DNA of 36,799 nt from Pseudomonadota bacterium (GCA_009927005.1 RFNV01000243.1:1-36799); one strand, 5' to 3'. Shown: positions 21,216-28,438, numbered from the stretch's first letter. Program-made: numbers and translations. The notes: generated by a model from the letters alone, not told the origin.

Positions 21216-22244
21216 ATTGTACCACTTCTCACTAGGCCCCGCGGAAAAAGAAGGTGGTTTTGCCGAGGCAAACTCCTCCCGTCTTGGGTTCCATTCGCTT
21301 AGACCAGAGTGTGAGTCGAAATGATATCTTGCAACTCCTTTGGGTTCCTCGGCAAGAATCAGAAGATCCCTCACCCCGTCTAGTTTCTCTGGAATGAGAT
21401 GCTCAATTCGAACCTGATCACTGATCGGTGTCCATGCCTTGCCACTTTCATTTTGGATTGAGTTTCCGCATTCAATGACTCGCTCAAATCCCATCCCCTC
21501 TTCATCACGTCTGATAACCAAATAGTGCCCAGGAAATATTTCTCTCCCTCGAGTCGGAACCGGGAAACCGTTGATCCATGTCGGAGTTTCAATCTCAAAA
21601 GAATTATCGCCCTGTCGCAATTCACAGTTTTTTAAATTTTTAACTTGAATTGCGCTTCGACAACTCTCTTCAAATATTCTCTTTAAAGGCTCATCTGACA
21701 GTCGGCTAAAGTCTACTTCTCTGAAGGGATGAACACCGGCTGCTTCCCGGCAAAGACGCTCAAACATTTTTTTATTTCGCTTTCGCCAAAACCAAGCTGA
21801 TTGGACCAGTCGGGACATTTGGATCTCGGGACCAAAGGTGCCTCTAGGCAGTTGGGAACAATATCGGTTTATTTCGGTTGAGAGAGCCTCTGCTTCAACT
21901 GTGTCACTTTGGAAAAAGGTTCTATCGCTCAAAGCTCTGTGAGAAAGTTTTTGGTTTAATTTGACTAACTCTTTACGAACTTTTGCCAAACGAAGAGTTT
22001 CAGGCGGAATCCTGAAGGATGCATGGGCCTTCACTACTCTCCGCTGCAGACTGTTTTCAATTTCATCAGTTACTTCTCGTTCGATTTTCGCCTGGTGTGA
22101 AAGGGGATTGTTGCTTTTGCTTCCTGTCCATAAGAGCCCAACTGGTTCAGCCACTTTTTTGGGGTGCGGGCCAGCTAAAGCGAGGGACTGAACCCAACAC
22201 ATCAAACCTGCCAATCGCTTCCTATTTAGTGTTAATTTTGTCAT
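21192..22244 (-). CDS. Secreted protein of Tad-type operon, frame probably continues in -1 frame
   Basis: 350 residues as read in the zero frame. The N-terminus (LAGLMCWVQSLALAGPHP) looks like a signal peptide. The middle is rich in Arg/Glu and has several Cys. Residues around GFPVPTRGREIFPGHYLVI resemble a PEGA-type beta-repeat, but only loosely. The start at 22244 has AAGAGGG upstream and is 2 bp from the CpaB-like stop. The frame ends just after an A7 run (21209-21215), giving the short tail MFGGF. The -1 frame instead adds about 36 residues with a transmembrane helix. Function unknown; the position in the operon suggests an envelope role in Flp pilus biogenesis. Confidence 0.75.
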   Translation of the reverse strand: MTKLTLNRKRLAGLMCWVQSLALAGPHPKKVAEPVGLLWTGSKSNNPLSHQAKIEREVTDEIENSLQRRVVKAHASFRIPPETLRLAKVRKELVKLNQKLSHRALSDRTFFQSDTVEAEALSTEINRYCSQLPRGTFGPEIQMSRLVQSAWFWRKRNKKMFERLCREAAGVHPFREVDFSRLSDEPLKRIFEESCRSAIQVKNLKNCELRQGDNSFEIETPTWINGFPVPTRGREIFPGHYLVIRRDEEGMGFERVIECGNSIQNESGKAWTPISDQVRIEHLIPEKLDGVRDLLILAEEPKGVARYHFDSHSGLSEWNPRREEFASAKPPSFSAGPSEKWYNKKMFGGF

Positions 22245-22246
22245 TT

Positions 22247-22951
22247 CTATCCCTCTTCCAACAATTCAATTGATCGCGCTTTCCTGACTTTAGCACTTTC
22301 CTTTTTGCGCTCGGCTTTCGATTCGTCCTGTGGATTTCTCAAAATCACTTCAACCCACTCGTCCTCAAGACAGTTTTCCATTTGAGTAATGTCCTCAAGC
22401 GTGAGCGCAACCAGGATTTCTTGGTAGGTATCTCTCTTGTTGAAGGCTAATATTTTTTTGTCTTCAAAAAAGATACGTTTTTCTTCTCCCCGTTCAGTCC
22501 TTTTGCGAACAAGATCGACTCGGTCACCTATTTCCAGAGGTAGGCGTGATTGCGTTCTTATTAAAAAGGCTCGGTATCCCTTGGGGACTCGCCTAGAAAA
22601 CTTCACCGAGTCTTTTTGCCGGATCTGTGTTCTTAAAATGAGTGCTCCCGCAGGAATCTCCGCTGTCACCTGCGCTCCAAGAACATCATCTATTTCTTGA
22701 TCACTGAACGTGAGTCCCCCATCGCCACGAGTTTCAGCATCTATTCCAACCGTCAGATCGTGAAGGCTCAAGATGATGCCCGGCTTCAAATCTCTCCTAG
22801 CCGCAAGTTTTCGTACTTGTCCGCTCGATGAATCTTTCAGAAAGTGGTGAAGTTCAACACTAACCACCAAAAGAAAGGCAAAAAGGATCCACACTCTTGA
22901 AAGGAGGGGTCTTTTCAGCCAAATTTTTTTTAGTTGTCTCAATCTCTCCAT
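22247..22951 (-). CDS. cpaB: CpaB/RcpC-like Flp pilus assembly protein (SAF domain)
   Basis: 234 residues. One N-terminal membrane helix (about 18-36) is followed by a SAF domain: LAARRDLKPGIILSLHDLTV, then LGAQVTAEIPAGALILRTQI. The RcpC/CpaB block VPKGYRAFLIRTQSRLPLEI followed by GDRVDLV is also present. CpaB/RcpC proteins sit in the periplasm and work with the outer-membrane secretin in Tad pilus export. The acidic/basic C-terminus (KAERKKESAKVRKA) is longer than usual. It overlaps the preceding small prepilin gene by 13 bp and is followed after 2 bp by the unknown secreted-protein gene. Confidence 0.8.
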   Translation of the reverse strand: MERLRQLKKIWLKRPLLSRVWILFAFLLVVSVELHHFLKDSSSGQVRKLAARRDLKPGIILSLHDLTVGIDAETRGDGGLTFSDQEIDDVLGAQVTAEIPAGALILRTQIRQKDSVKFSRRVPKGYRAFLIRTQSRLPLEIGDRVDLVRKRTERGEEKRIFFEDKKILAFNKRDTYQEILVALTLEDITQMENCLEDEWVEVILRNPQDESKAERKKESAKVRKARSIELLEEG

Positions 22952-23136
22952 AATATTTTTCCGTGGTAGGGAATTCTTTCACTTGAAACGCGCTCCAGCG
23001 ATTTCTTAAACGGATGCAAGTAGGTTTCAAAGCCCGCTCTCATAATTGCCAAGACCATAAGAAATATCAGAATGGTCTCAATCAGTAGCATCCCCTTTTC
23101 ATTTCTATTTATTTTGCCCATAAGCGGTAATTCCAT
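22939..23136 (-). CDS. Small prepilin-like protein with class III signal
   Basis: 65 residues. The N-terminal RNEKG is followed by MLLIETILIFLMVLAIMR. Cleavage after Gly15 by a prepilin peptidase would leave Glu at position +5, the rule for type IV pilins and TadE/F pseudopilins. The mature part would be about 50 residues. The ATG at 23136 has a GAAGG element upstream; an internal ATG at 23121 is less well supported. The gene overlaps both neighbours (28 bp upstream, 13 bp downstream), typical of the compressed operon. Probably a minor pilin or pseudopilin of the Flp system. Confidence 0.65.
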   Translation of the reverse strand: MELPLMGKINRNEKGMLLIETILIFLMVLAIMRAGFETYLHPFKKSLERVSSERIPYHGKILWRD

Positions 23137-23693
23137 CTGCTTGCGCCTTCGCTAACCAAGGAGACTGAGGTGCTTAACCCCCTCTTATCCATTTCAAAGA
23201 GCCTGCTTTTAGCTTGCTCTAAGTTAGTTAAAATTAAACCCTCGACCTCACCACAAACTGAGCAGCGCGCCTGCCTCAAAACAAGTTCTGTGGTTCGCTC
23301 CAACATAAATTTTTGCGGACTTTTATTGATTTCGTGGTCTACTATCGCAGTCCCTCTTTCCCAACCAAGTTTGGCTTTTACTCCAGATGCGTGATTAATC
23401 CCCCGGATGGTGGCCCTCAGGGTCTTAGCTAACTTTCCACATCCGATTGCAGTTGCGGGGACTAAACTACAGGCGAGACTTTGATGAAACTTTGGATGCA
23501 GGAGTTTGATCGTTTTTCTATCCTGTTCTATTCTTTGAACTGTTTCCAGATCATTTTGGCCAAGTCGAATGGCAGTATTATCCAAAATAATTTGAGTTTC
23601 TTGCCAATCTAATTCGCGATAATACAACTCTCCGATCCAAGCAGCTCCAAAAACAATGGGCGTGATAACCGCTAGGAAAAGGGAAATAAACAT
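23109..23693 (-). CDS. TadG/TadE-like membrane-anchored protein
   Basis: 194 residues with a hydrophobic N-terminus (FISLFLAVITPIVFGAAWIG) and a hydrophilic remainder containing four cysteines (Cys-Ser-Leu, Gly-Cys-Gly, CSVC), so a periplasmic domain with disulfides is possible. There is no classical G|xxxxE prepilin site. An in-frame stop lies two codons upstream of the ATG, so the start is fixed. Its place between a TadE-like and a pilin-like gene suggests a minor pilus component, but the family is not recognised with certainty. Confidence 0.6.
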   Translation of the reverse strand: MFISLFLAVITPIVFGAAWIGELYYRELDWQETQIILDNTAIRLGQNDLETVQRIEQDRKTIKLLHPKFHQSLACSLVPATAIGCGKLAKTLRATIRGINHASGVKAKLGWERGTAIVDHEINKSPQKFMLERTTELVLRQARCSVCGEVEGLILTNLEQAKSRLFEMDKRGLSTSVSLVSEGASRWNYRLWAK

Positions 23694-24112
23694 CTCTTAA
23701 TGATCTCCTGATGGTGTTTTTTCTGGCTCCGCAGCTCAAAAGACAGGAGTTGTTCATACCGAAGCCAGCGTTCCGATAGGCCCCCAGGGAATTTACCAAC
23801 CTTCAGCCAGCGGAGCTCAATGGGCTCAGTGACCCTCTTTAAACTTCTTTTTGATTCTCTTTCGATTTGTTCGCCCAAGACGCTACCAAGAGCTGACATA
23901 AGGAAATTACGGTTCTCATTTTCGATGATATTTTTGTTTTCGCCCAGAGCCAGAGCGCGAACCTCTGAACAGGTGATATGGATAAGCAGCAACTGAAAAA
24001 CTTCTCGCCTAAACGCTTCTAAAAGCAGGAAAAGCATCAAGACAACTGGGATTAAGAGCATTGCAGCCTCTACTAGAAACAAACCCCGATTATTTTTTAT
24101 TAGTCCAACCAT
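23672..24112 (-). CDS. tadE: TadE-like pseudopilin
   Basis: 146 residues. The signal NNRG followed by LFLVEAAMLLIPVVLMLFLL has Glu at +5 after the Gly10 cleavage site, as in TadE/TadF pseudopilins processed by TadV-type prepilin peptidases. The hydrophobic helix is followed by a charged periplasmic part. The 5' end overlaps the flp gene by 13 bp and the 3' end overlaps the TadG-like gene by 22 bp. No prepilin peptidase or TadA ATPase gene is present in the window. Confidence 0.7.
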   Translation of the reverse strand: MVGLIKNNRGLFLVEAAMLLIPVVLMLFLLLEAFRREVFQLLLIHITCSEVRALALGENKNIIENENRNFLMSALGSVLGEQIERESKRSLKRVTEPIELRWLKVGKFPGGLSERWLRYEQLLSFELRSQKKHHQEIIKRCLFPFS

Positions 24113-24366
24113 GAACTTCGAGATTTTTTCTGCGATGTTTGTGCGCCTTCGGTAAAGTCGTCCATGGAACGTCCCTGGATCATCGGCCGTTGGACCTCAG
24201 TAAAATCAAATTTCTTTTTTCCCTGAAGTGAGTGGGCAACGTTGGCATAGAGCTCTTTGATGTTGGCTCCTACGACACTGACAATAGCAATTGAACTGAT
24301 GGTTATCAGACAGACTAAGACGAGGTATTCAACTAGTCCCTGTCCCTTTTGATTTGTTCTTAGCAT
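24100..24366 (-). CDS. flp: Flp-type major pilin
   Basis: 88 residues. NQKG precedes QGLVEYLVLVCLITISSIAI. Cleavage after Gly8 puts Glu-Tyr at +5/+6, the diagnostic pair of the Flp pilin subfamily. The C-terminal extension (about 40 residues, acidic and polar, ending KKSRSSWLD) makes it longer than typical 50-60-residue Flp pilins. A strong AGGAGG precedes the ATG. It is the first gene of the minus-strand Tad-type operon, behind a candidate sigma-54 promoter. Confidence 0.85.
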   Translation of the reverse strand: MLRTNQKGQGLVEYLVLVCLITISSIAIVSVVGANIKELYANVAHSLQGKKKFDFTEVQRPMIQGRSMDDFTEGAQTSQKKSRSSWLD

Positions 24367-24390
24367 CGGAGTCCTCCTAGACAGATTCTT

Positions 24391-24406
24391 TGCTAGGACT
24401 GAGCCA
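24391..24406 (-). promoter_or_regulatory. Candidate sigma-54 promoter of flp operon
   Basis: On the minus strand TGGCTC, five bases, TAGCA, with the invariant GG and GC separated by exactly 10 bases. It matches the -24/-12 consensus at most positions but not the A of TGGCAC or the second T of TTGC. The predicted start near 24380 would leave a short leader containing the AGGAGG. An inverted repeat (TCCTAG ... CTAGGA) also overlaps the site and the ribosome-binding site. Confidence 0.4.
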
Positions 24407-24487
24407 ACGGTGCGAGCTGAAGAAGTAACACTTAGGGAGAAGCGAGGTTCAAAAAGCGGACTCTGAATTCAGGATTTTATAGAAAAA

Positions 24488-24994
24488 CTAAAAGAGGCGA
24501 TCAAATGCGCGACTGCTTTGCAAAAACTCAGTTAGATAGTAGCGGGAAAACTGTTCGACCGTGATTGGCTTTTCTAAAAAGTACCAAGTAACTTCATCGA
24601 AATTTGAAAATCTCGCTTCTAAAACTCCCGAGAAAAGGGTGCTCGTTCTTGAGGAGGTATCCAGTGCGGGCTTTTCACACTTAATTTGGATGGTTCCTGA
24701 ACGGCTTGAGCTAATTACTAATCGGACAGAGTTTCGCTCAAGGAAAAAACTATCAGGCCGATCACTTAGCTCTCCCCAGGAAATACACAGAGACGGCTCT
24801 TTCATTCGAGAATTGAAAAGCTTGGACAAACTAAGCCACTGGGTCTTTAAATCTCTGATAAATAAAGTGGTACTGACGGCTAGGACTTCGTCGCGAGTAC
24901 GGGAAATATCTAAGTTGGGAAGCTTGCCTGCTAGAATTAAACCTTCTTGCTCGGCCAGATTTTCAATCCATTTAATACTACTATCGCTAATCAT
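24488..24994 (-). CDS. Unknown 168-residue protein downstream of 6S RNA
   Basis: 168 residues, no signal peptide or membrane helix, mixed charge, no motif recognised. The start at 24994 has a strong GGGGGAG five bases upstream, and that element is also the 3' strand of the predicted 6S RNA terminal helix. In E. coli the gene after ssrS is ygfA (5-formyl-THF cyclo-ligase); this protein does not resemble it. A similarly long antisense frame exists on the plus strand, but the minus frame is preferred for its ribosome-binding site and balanced composition. A 121-bp gap separates it from flp. Confidence 0.65.
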   Translation of the reverse strand: MISDSSIKWIENLAEQEGLILAGKLPNLDISRTRDEVLAVSTTLFIRDLKTQWLSLSKLFNSRMKEPSLCISWGELSDRPDSFFLERNSVRLVISSSRSGTIQIKCEKPALDTSSRTSTLFSGVLEARFSNFDEVTWYFLEKPITVEQFSRYYLTEFLQSSRAFDRLF

Positions 24995-24995
24995 A

Positions 24996-25181
24996 CTGCT
25001 CCCCCACCTTAAAGCCGTGGTCCTAATGCTCCTAACCCAAAGAGTTAGGTGGTCGCCTTGGTTACTGCTTTAGGCTTCCTATTCTGTGATAGGCTTGCAC
25101 ACCGCAATAAGGGAAGGCTCCCGATGAATCTATTTGTAGGTCAGAGCCATTTCGTGACTCACGCACCCGACAGGGGAGCCC
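24996..25181 (-). ncRNA. ssrS: 6S RNA
   Basis: About 186 nt. The 5' GGCTCCCC pairs with 3' GGGGAGC(A). The terminal helix then continues with G-U and Watson-Crick pairs to CGTG-A-GTC / GAC-CACG. A large central bubble follows, whose 3' side holds the hairpin CCTAAC ... GTTAGG, as in E. coli 6S RNA. The apical arm forms by GCCTT/AAGGC, then TTATTGC/GCAGTAA, with tip CCTAT, loop CACAGA, ATAGG. Segments GGTGTGCAAGCCTA and GGAAGCCTAAA resemble Haemophilus and E. coli 6S sequences. A well-spaced promoter ends 6-7 bases before the 5' end. 6S RNA binds the sigma-70 holoenzyme as a promoter mimic. Exact ends are estimated from pairing. Confidence 0.82.
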
Positions 25182-25185
25182 TTAC

Positions 25186-25214
25186 ATTATCGCAGATTCT
25201 CAAAACGCATCCAA
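25186..25214 (-). promoter_or_regulatory. Sigma-70-type promoter of 6S RNA
   Basis: On the minus strand: -35 TTGGAT (25209-25214), 17-bp spacer, -10 GATAAT (25186-25191). The expected start is near 25180, exactly where the 6S terminal helix begins (GGGCTCCCC). The -35 hexamer is the 3' arm of the phaR terminator stem. Confidence 0.65.
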
Positions 25215-25238
25215 CCCCTTCTTTCGAAGGGGTTGGAT
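25209..25238 (-). terminator. Intrinsic terminator after phaR
   Basis: Perfect 13-bp stem: ATCCAACCCCTTC, loop GAAA on the minus strand (a GNRA tetraloop), and the complementary arm. It lies 22 bp after the phaR stop. The minus tail is GCGTTTTGAG; on the plus strand the tail is TTGTTTAAA, so it may work both ways. Confidence 0.75.
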
Positions 25239-25259
25239 TTGTTTAAATATCTGATTTTA

Positions 25260-25691
25260 TTAAGATTCTACTGTTTTGTGCATGCTGGTGACGGGAACTT
25301 CTTTTGCACCAGGAGCAACCACAGTTTTTCGCTCTACGCCTTCTAGCTTAGAAGTAAGTTCACGAACTTGACTTTCAAGCTGGCGAATTACATCCATCTG
25401 ATTGGCTTCAGTGCCTTTTGCTAAAAATGCGCTGAAAGAACCATCGCCAGTTTGGATGATATGTCGAAGTGTAGAAATCGGCACCGGAGTTTCGGAACGT
25501 TTCTGTTTTTCAAAAATGATCTGAGTCAAAGTGGAGGCCGTAATGTCCTTCTGATTTCGGTTGTCCACGACAGTAACTTCTTCACCTTGCTGAATCATTT
25601 CAGCAATTTCGTCTAAAGTTACATAGCAGCTAGCATCAGTGTCATAGAGTTTTCTGTTTTGATAACGCTTAATAATTTTGGCCTTCTCCAT
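25260..25691 (-). CDS. phaR: PhaR-type polyhydroxyalkanoate regulator
   Basis: 143 residues. The N-terminal PHB/PHA accumulation regulator DNA-binding domain is clear: IKRYQNRKLYDTDASCYVTL, then EIAEMIQQGEEVTVVDN and ITASTLTQIIFE. In PHA producers PhaR represses phasin and synthesis genes and is released by polymer. The C-terminal part has a predicted coiled coil (residues 97-120) and a short variable tail. No PHA synthase or phasin gene is in this window, so the target is unknown; related proteins also occur in bacteria that do not make PHA. GGGGG lies 9 bases before the ATG. An inverted repeat near the promoter could be an autoregulatory site. Confidence 0.88.
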   Translation of the reverse strand: MEKAKIIKRYQNRKLYDTDASCYVTLDEIAEMIQQGEEVTVVDNRNQKDITASTLTQIIFEKQKRSETPVPISTLRHIIQTGDGSFSAFLAKGTEANQMDVIRQLESQVRELTSKLEGVERKTVVAPGAKEVPVTSMHKTVES

Positions 25692-25705
25692 TATTTTTTA
25701 CCCCC

Positions 25706-25721
25706 AACCTGAAAGGTTATA
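25706..25721 (-). promoter_or_regulatory. phaR -10 element with overlapping inverted repeat
   Basis: TATAAC on the minus strand (25716-25721) overlaps a perfect inverted repeat AACCT, spacer of 3, AGGTT (25706-25718), 15 bp upstream of phaR. No good -35 is seen. The repeat is placed like an operator and could be the site of autoregulation. Confidence 0.35.
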
Positions 25722-25998
25722 ATTAAAGTTTTCTAACAAGGGCTCCTTACGTCACTCAACGACTTCCGCATCCAACCCCCAAAGCGACAAAGTGTCAAGA
25801 AATGACGCGGTCTGCCCAATCCCCCATCACCATGAGGAATCTTAAAAACCAGCTAACTGCTCTTGATGATGTAAGAGTATTTTTTTCCGAGGAGGCGAGA
25901 CTGTCAACAGTAATTCTGCGGCAAGGCAAAAACTTCTGATGATAAAGAAAGACCCCGAACGGACCTGGTAAAATAGGGGTGCAATATTAGGCACTTAC
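25722..25998. other. Intergenic region without recognised gene
   Basis: Between phaR and the end of the pilus operon (25692-25998 in total, 307 bp). Besides the phaR promoter elements I see only a weak hairpin (25950-25966, minus) after the last gene of the pil operon, with a bulge and G-U pairs, followed by TTTCTTT, and a 35-codon plus-strand frame without a ribosome-binding site. Confidence 0.5.
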
Positions 25999-26415
25999 CT
26001 AGCAGAGCTGATCGGAAAGAAGACTTCTCAAATCCAGGTTGGAATCTTGCTTCAACCGCTCTTTTTGGGCCTCAAATTCAATCAAAGTGGGAATCGCTGG
26101 CTGGGGTTTCTCGGAAACCAAGGTTTTGAGTTCATTCTCTTCTTGGCTTACAGGAAACTGAGAAAAGTTTGTGACCTTTTCATCTACGAGTTTTTTCGTT
26201 TGCTCGTAAAGCAGCCGAATGGAACGCAACTGCAAGGACAGCTGTTGTGCTTGGGTTTCTTTTTCGAGTTCCCAGCTTTTTTTCCATTCCTCCAAAAGCT
26301 GCGAATCAGCCTGGTTACTTACTGTCAGGAGTTCCTTTTTGTTGAGGTAAATCCAAATAGCAGTTCCAATAACCGCGAGATCAAAAACCACCTGGAAGAA
26401 AATGAACAATCCCAT
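25999..26415 (-). CDS. Membrane-anchored coiled-coil protein after pilQ
   Basis: 138 residues. One N-terminal helix (FIFFQVVFDLAVIGTAIWIYL), then a Glu/Gln/Lys-rich region (residues 36-85) with heptad-like spacing suggesting a coiled coil, then a Pro-containing linker and a short C-terminal motif. No family recognised. It follows pilQ after 16 bp and is probably the last gene of the pilMNOPQ transcript, suggesting an accessory role in the type IV pilus machine; this is inference from position. Confidence 0.7.
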   Translation of the reverse strand: MGLFIFFQVVFDLAVIGTAIWIYLNKKELLTVSNQADSQLLEEWKKSWELEKETQAQQLSLQLRSIRLLYEQTKKLVDEKVTNFSQFPVSQEENELKTLVSEKPQPAIPTLIEFEAQKERLKQDSNLDLRSLLSDQLC

Positions 26416-26431
26416 GCTGTGCCCCTCGTAT

Positions 26432-28438
26432 TTAAATCTTTTGTTTAAAGGCAGATTCTGGATTTAGAATTCTAGCCGTTATGAAAATAAGGACTTCGTT
26501 CTGATCGATAGCAGTCGTCTGGCTCGAAAAAAGAGCTCCCAAAAGCGGCAGGTTTCTTAAGAACGGTACCCCCGTGCTGTCATTTGATTCTTGTCCCGAA
26601 AAAATGCCCCCAAGAACCGCAGTATCTCCATTTTGAAGAATGATTTGGGTCTTAATAGACCGTGTATCTTTCGTAAGTGTCGTGAGGCTGTTTTGCGGAA
26701 TTTCCTGCAGCAAGTTAGTGTCCAAGGCAATAGAACCATCGTTGGAAACGATAGGTCTCACATTAAGAGAAAGATTAGCGGTTTGGGTCAAGCCGGTGGT
26801 GACCGTTCCTAGGCCTGCTGCTTGTTGCGGAACGTCCGTTGTCTTACCTTGTATGATTGAGCCCTGCTGGCCCTGTTGCACAGTAATAGTGGGATTGGCC
26901 AACACTCTGACCTTCTTATCTGTCTCACCCAATATTAATCGAGCTTGAAGCGCTGCAAATTTTGGAGCTGATAGATTGATCGTCCCTCCCGTGGGAAGAG
27001 CTTCAAATCCCGGCCCGGCAATACTTGCTTGGGCCGATCCAAAATTGATTCCAGAAGTCTGGCCAGCCAGATTTAGAATGCCCAACCCCAAAGATTGGGT
27101 ATAGCCCTTTTTAACTTCTATAAACTTAGCAGAAATAGAAACTGCTGGAGGTTGCGTGTCCAAAACGGCAAAAAGTTTTTGAAGGCGCGAAACAACCGAT
27201 TCAACATCTCTTATGATAATTGTATTGGTTCTCTCATCTGTATCTAATTTCCCTCTCTTTGACAGAAAGGGCTGTGCTCTAGGTGCTAGTTCAGAAGATT
27301 TTGCATAGCTGACGGGAATCAGCACCGTTTTGAGGGGTTCTAATTCTTCTTGTTGTTCTAACTGCGCCTGCTCTGCTTTAAGGCTTTCTAAACTTGCTAC
27401 TCGAACCAGATTTCCTTTTCGAACGAAGCCCAACTTTTTCATTTGAAGAATGATGTGTAAGGCTTGATCCCAGGGAATGTTTTGCAAACTTAAGGACCCA
27501 ATATTGCCCTTAACATCATCTCCCAAAACGACATTGTAGCCAGAAGAGCGGACAACTAATTTAATCGCTTCGGCAACATCAGTGTTTTTGAGTTCTAGCT
27601 TTTCAATGGGCTCTCCCCGATACCCACGACCAGAATCAAAAGCCTCTTCTCCAAACGAAGTATTAGGAAGCTCAGATGCTAAAAGGCGCTCGGTCTTCTT
27701 TTTTGATTTGTCCTCAAACTCCAAAACAAGCCGATTGTCGCTTAAGATTGCTTTTGGAAGCTGAAAGTCCCGAAATTGAATCACCAACCGAGTCGAGGGA
27801 ATTTTCTTTTTTACTGTTTGGTTTAGGCTGTAATTCAGAATGGCGGATTTAAACTCTTTCGTGTCGTAGGATCGACGGAGCTTTTTCGGAGCACTTGTTT
27901 TTTCGAAAACATAAACTATCTGCTTCGAATCTTTCTGAGGAGTCATGCGATACTTTAATGCCCCTGATGCTTGAACAACGATCTTGTGAGCCTTCTCTTC
28001 AGCAAAAAAATCAACGGAAACTAATTCATTAGTTTGTCTAACACTCTTTTTTGGTTTTTGAATCGGAGCTCTGGCGACCACTTTTGGGGTGGTTCTCTTT
28101 TGAGGGATTACTTTCACCGATTCTACTTTCTCAGGATTCTTAATTGGGATATCCGCTTTCATCTGAGGCAAGGGATCGATTAGCCCCTCCGGTATTCCCA
28201 ACTGAGTTTTTGCATCTCTTTGAGCTGGATTCTCTAGAAGACCTTCGAGTTCACTCAGCAAATCTTTGGCTTCATCCTGATTTGCAGGTTCGCGCTGGGT
28301 CCCACTTCCCCCGCCTTCAAAGTCAAACTGAGGGACAACAAGTTCTGGTGCAGCTTGTTTCTTACGAGCAGATTCCCCAAGCCCCAAGGAAGATGTCAGA
28401 TAAAATACCAAAACCAGCCAATTTAACTTTTGAGTCAT
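26432..28438 (-). CDS. pilQ: Type IV pilus secretin PilQ
   Basis: Outer-membrane secretin through which the pilus passes. 668 residues from ATG 28438, chosen over GTG at 28444 because AAGGGGGG is correctly spaced for the ATG. Signal peptide at residues 1-24. A proline/lysine-rich region follows, with an AMIN domain (about 145-250). The STN/secretin-N segment is recognisable at LGDDVKGNIGSLSLQNIPWD. An N1-type domain precedes the C-terminal secretin core, seen in SISAKFIEVKKG, VQQGQQGSI, QIILQNGDTAVLGGIF, FLRNLPLLGALF and VLIFITARIL. Only one AMIN domain was recognised. It follows pilP by 12 bp. Confidence 0.95.
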   Translation of the reverse strand: MTQKLNWLVLVFYLTSSLGLGESARKKQAAPELVVPQFDFEGGGSGTQREPANQDEAKDLLSELEGLLENPAQRDAKTQLGIPEGLIDPLPQMKADIPIKNPEKVESVKVIPQKRTTPKVVARAPIQKPKKSVRQTNELVSVDFFAEEKAHKIVVQASGALKYRMTPQKDSKQIVYVFEKTSAPKKLRRSYDTKEFKSAILNYSLNQTVKKKIPSTRLVIQFRDFQLPKAILSDNRLVLEFEDKSKKKTERLLASELPNTSFGEEAFDSGRGYRGEPIEKLELKNTDVAEAIKLVVRSSGYNVVLGDDVKGNIGSLSLQNIPWDQALHIILQMKKLGFVRKGNLVRVASLESLKAEQAQLEQQEELEPLKTVLIPVSYAKSSELAPRAQPFLSKRGKLDTDERTNTIIIRDVESVVSRLQKLFAVLDTQPPAVSISAKFIEVKKGYTQSLGLGILNLAGQTSGINFGSAQASIAGPGFEALPTGGTINLSAPKFAALQARLILGETDKKVRVLANPTITVQQGQQGSIIQGKTTDVPQQAAGLGTVTTGLTQTANLSLNVRPIVSNDGSIALDTNLLQEIPQNSLTTLTKDTRSIKTQIILQNGDTAVLGGIFSGQESNDSTGVPFLRNLPLLGALFSSQTTAIDQNEVLIFITARILNPESAFKQKI

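Noticed and set aside
21074-21271. 65-codon minus-strand frame in the third frame across the A7 run
   Set aside because: No hydrophobic segment or sensible composition, and it conflicts with the better-supported -1 extension and next gene.
24561-25073. 170-codon plus-strand frame opposite the 168-residue gene
   Set aside because: No ribosome-binding site, Ser/Arg/Leu-rich composition typical of an antisense frame, and its 3' part would run through the 6S RNA.
25020-25241. Plus-strand non-coding RNA ending at the 13-bp stem
   Set aside because: The same region reads much better as 6S RNA on the minus strand, and the stem fits as the phaR terminator.
25832-25939. 35-codon plus-strand frame between phaR and the pil operon
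   Set aside because: No Shine-Dalgarno, no promoter, unremarkable composition.
25950-25966. Hairpin followed by TTTCTTT after the last pil-operon gene (minus strand)
   Set aside because: Only six pairs with a bulge and two G-U pairs; too weak to call a terminator.
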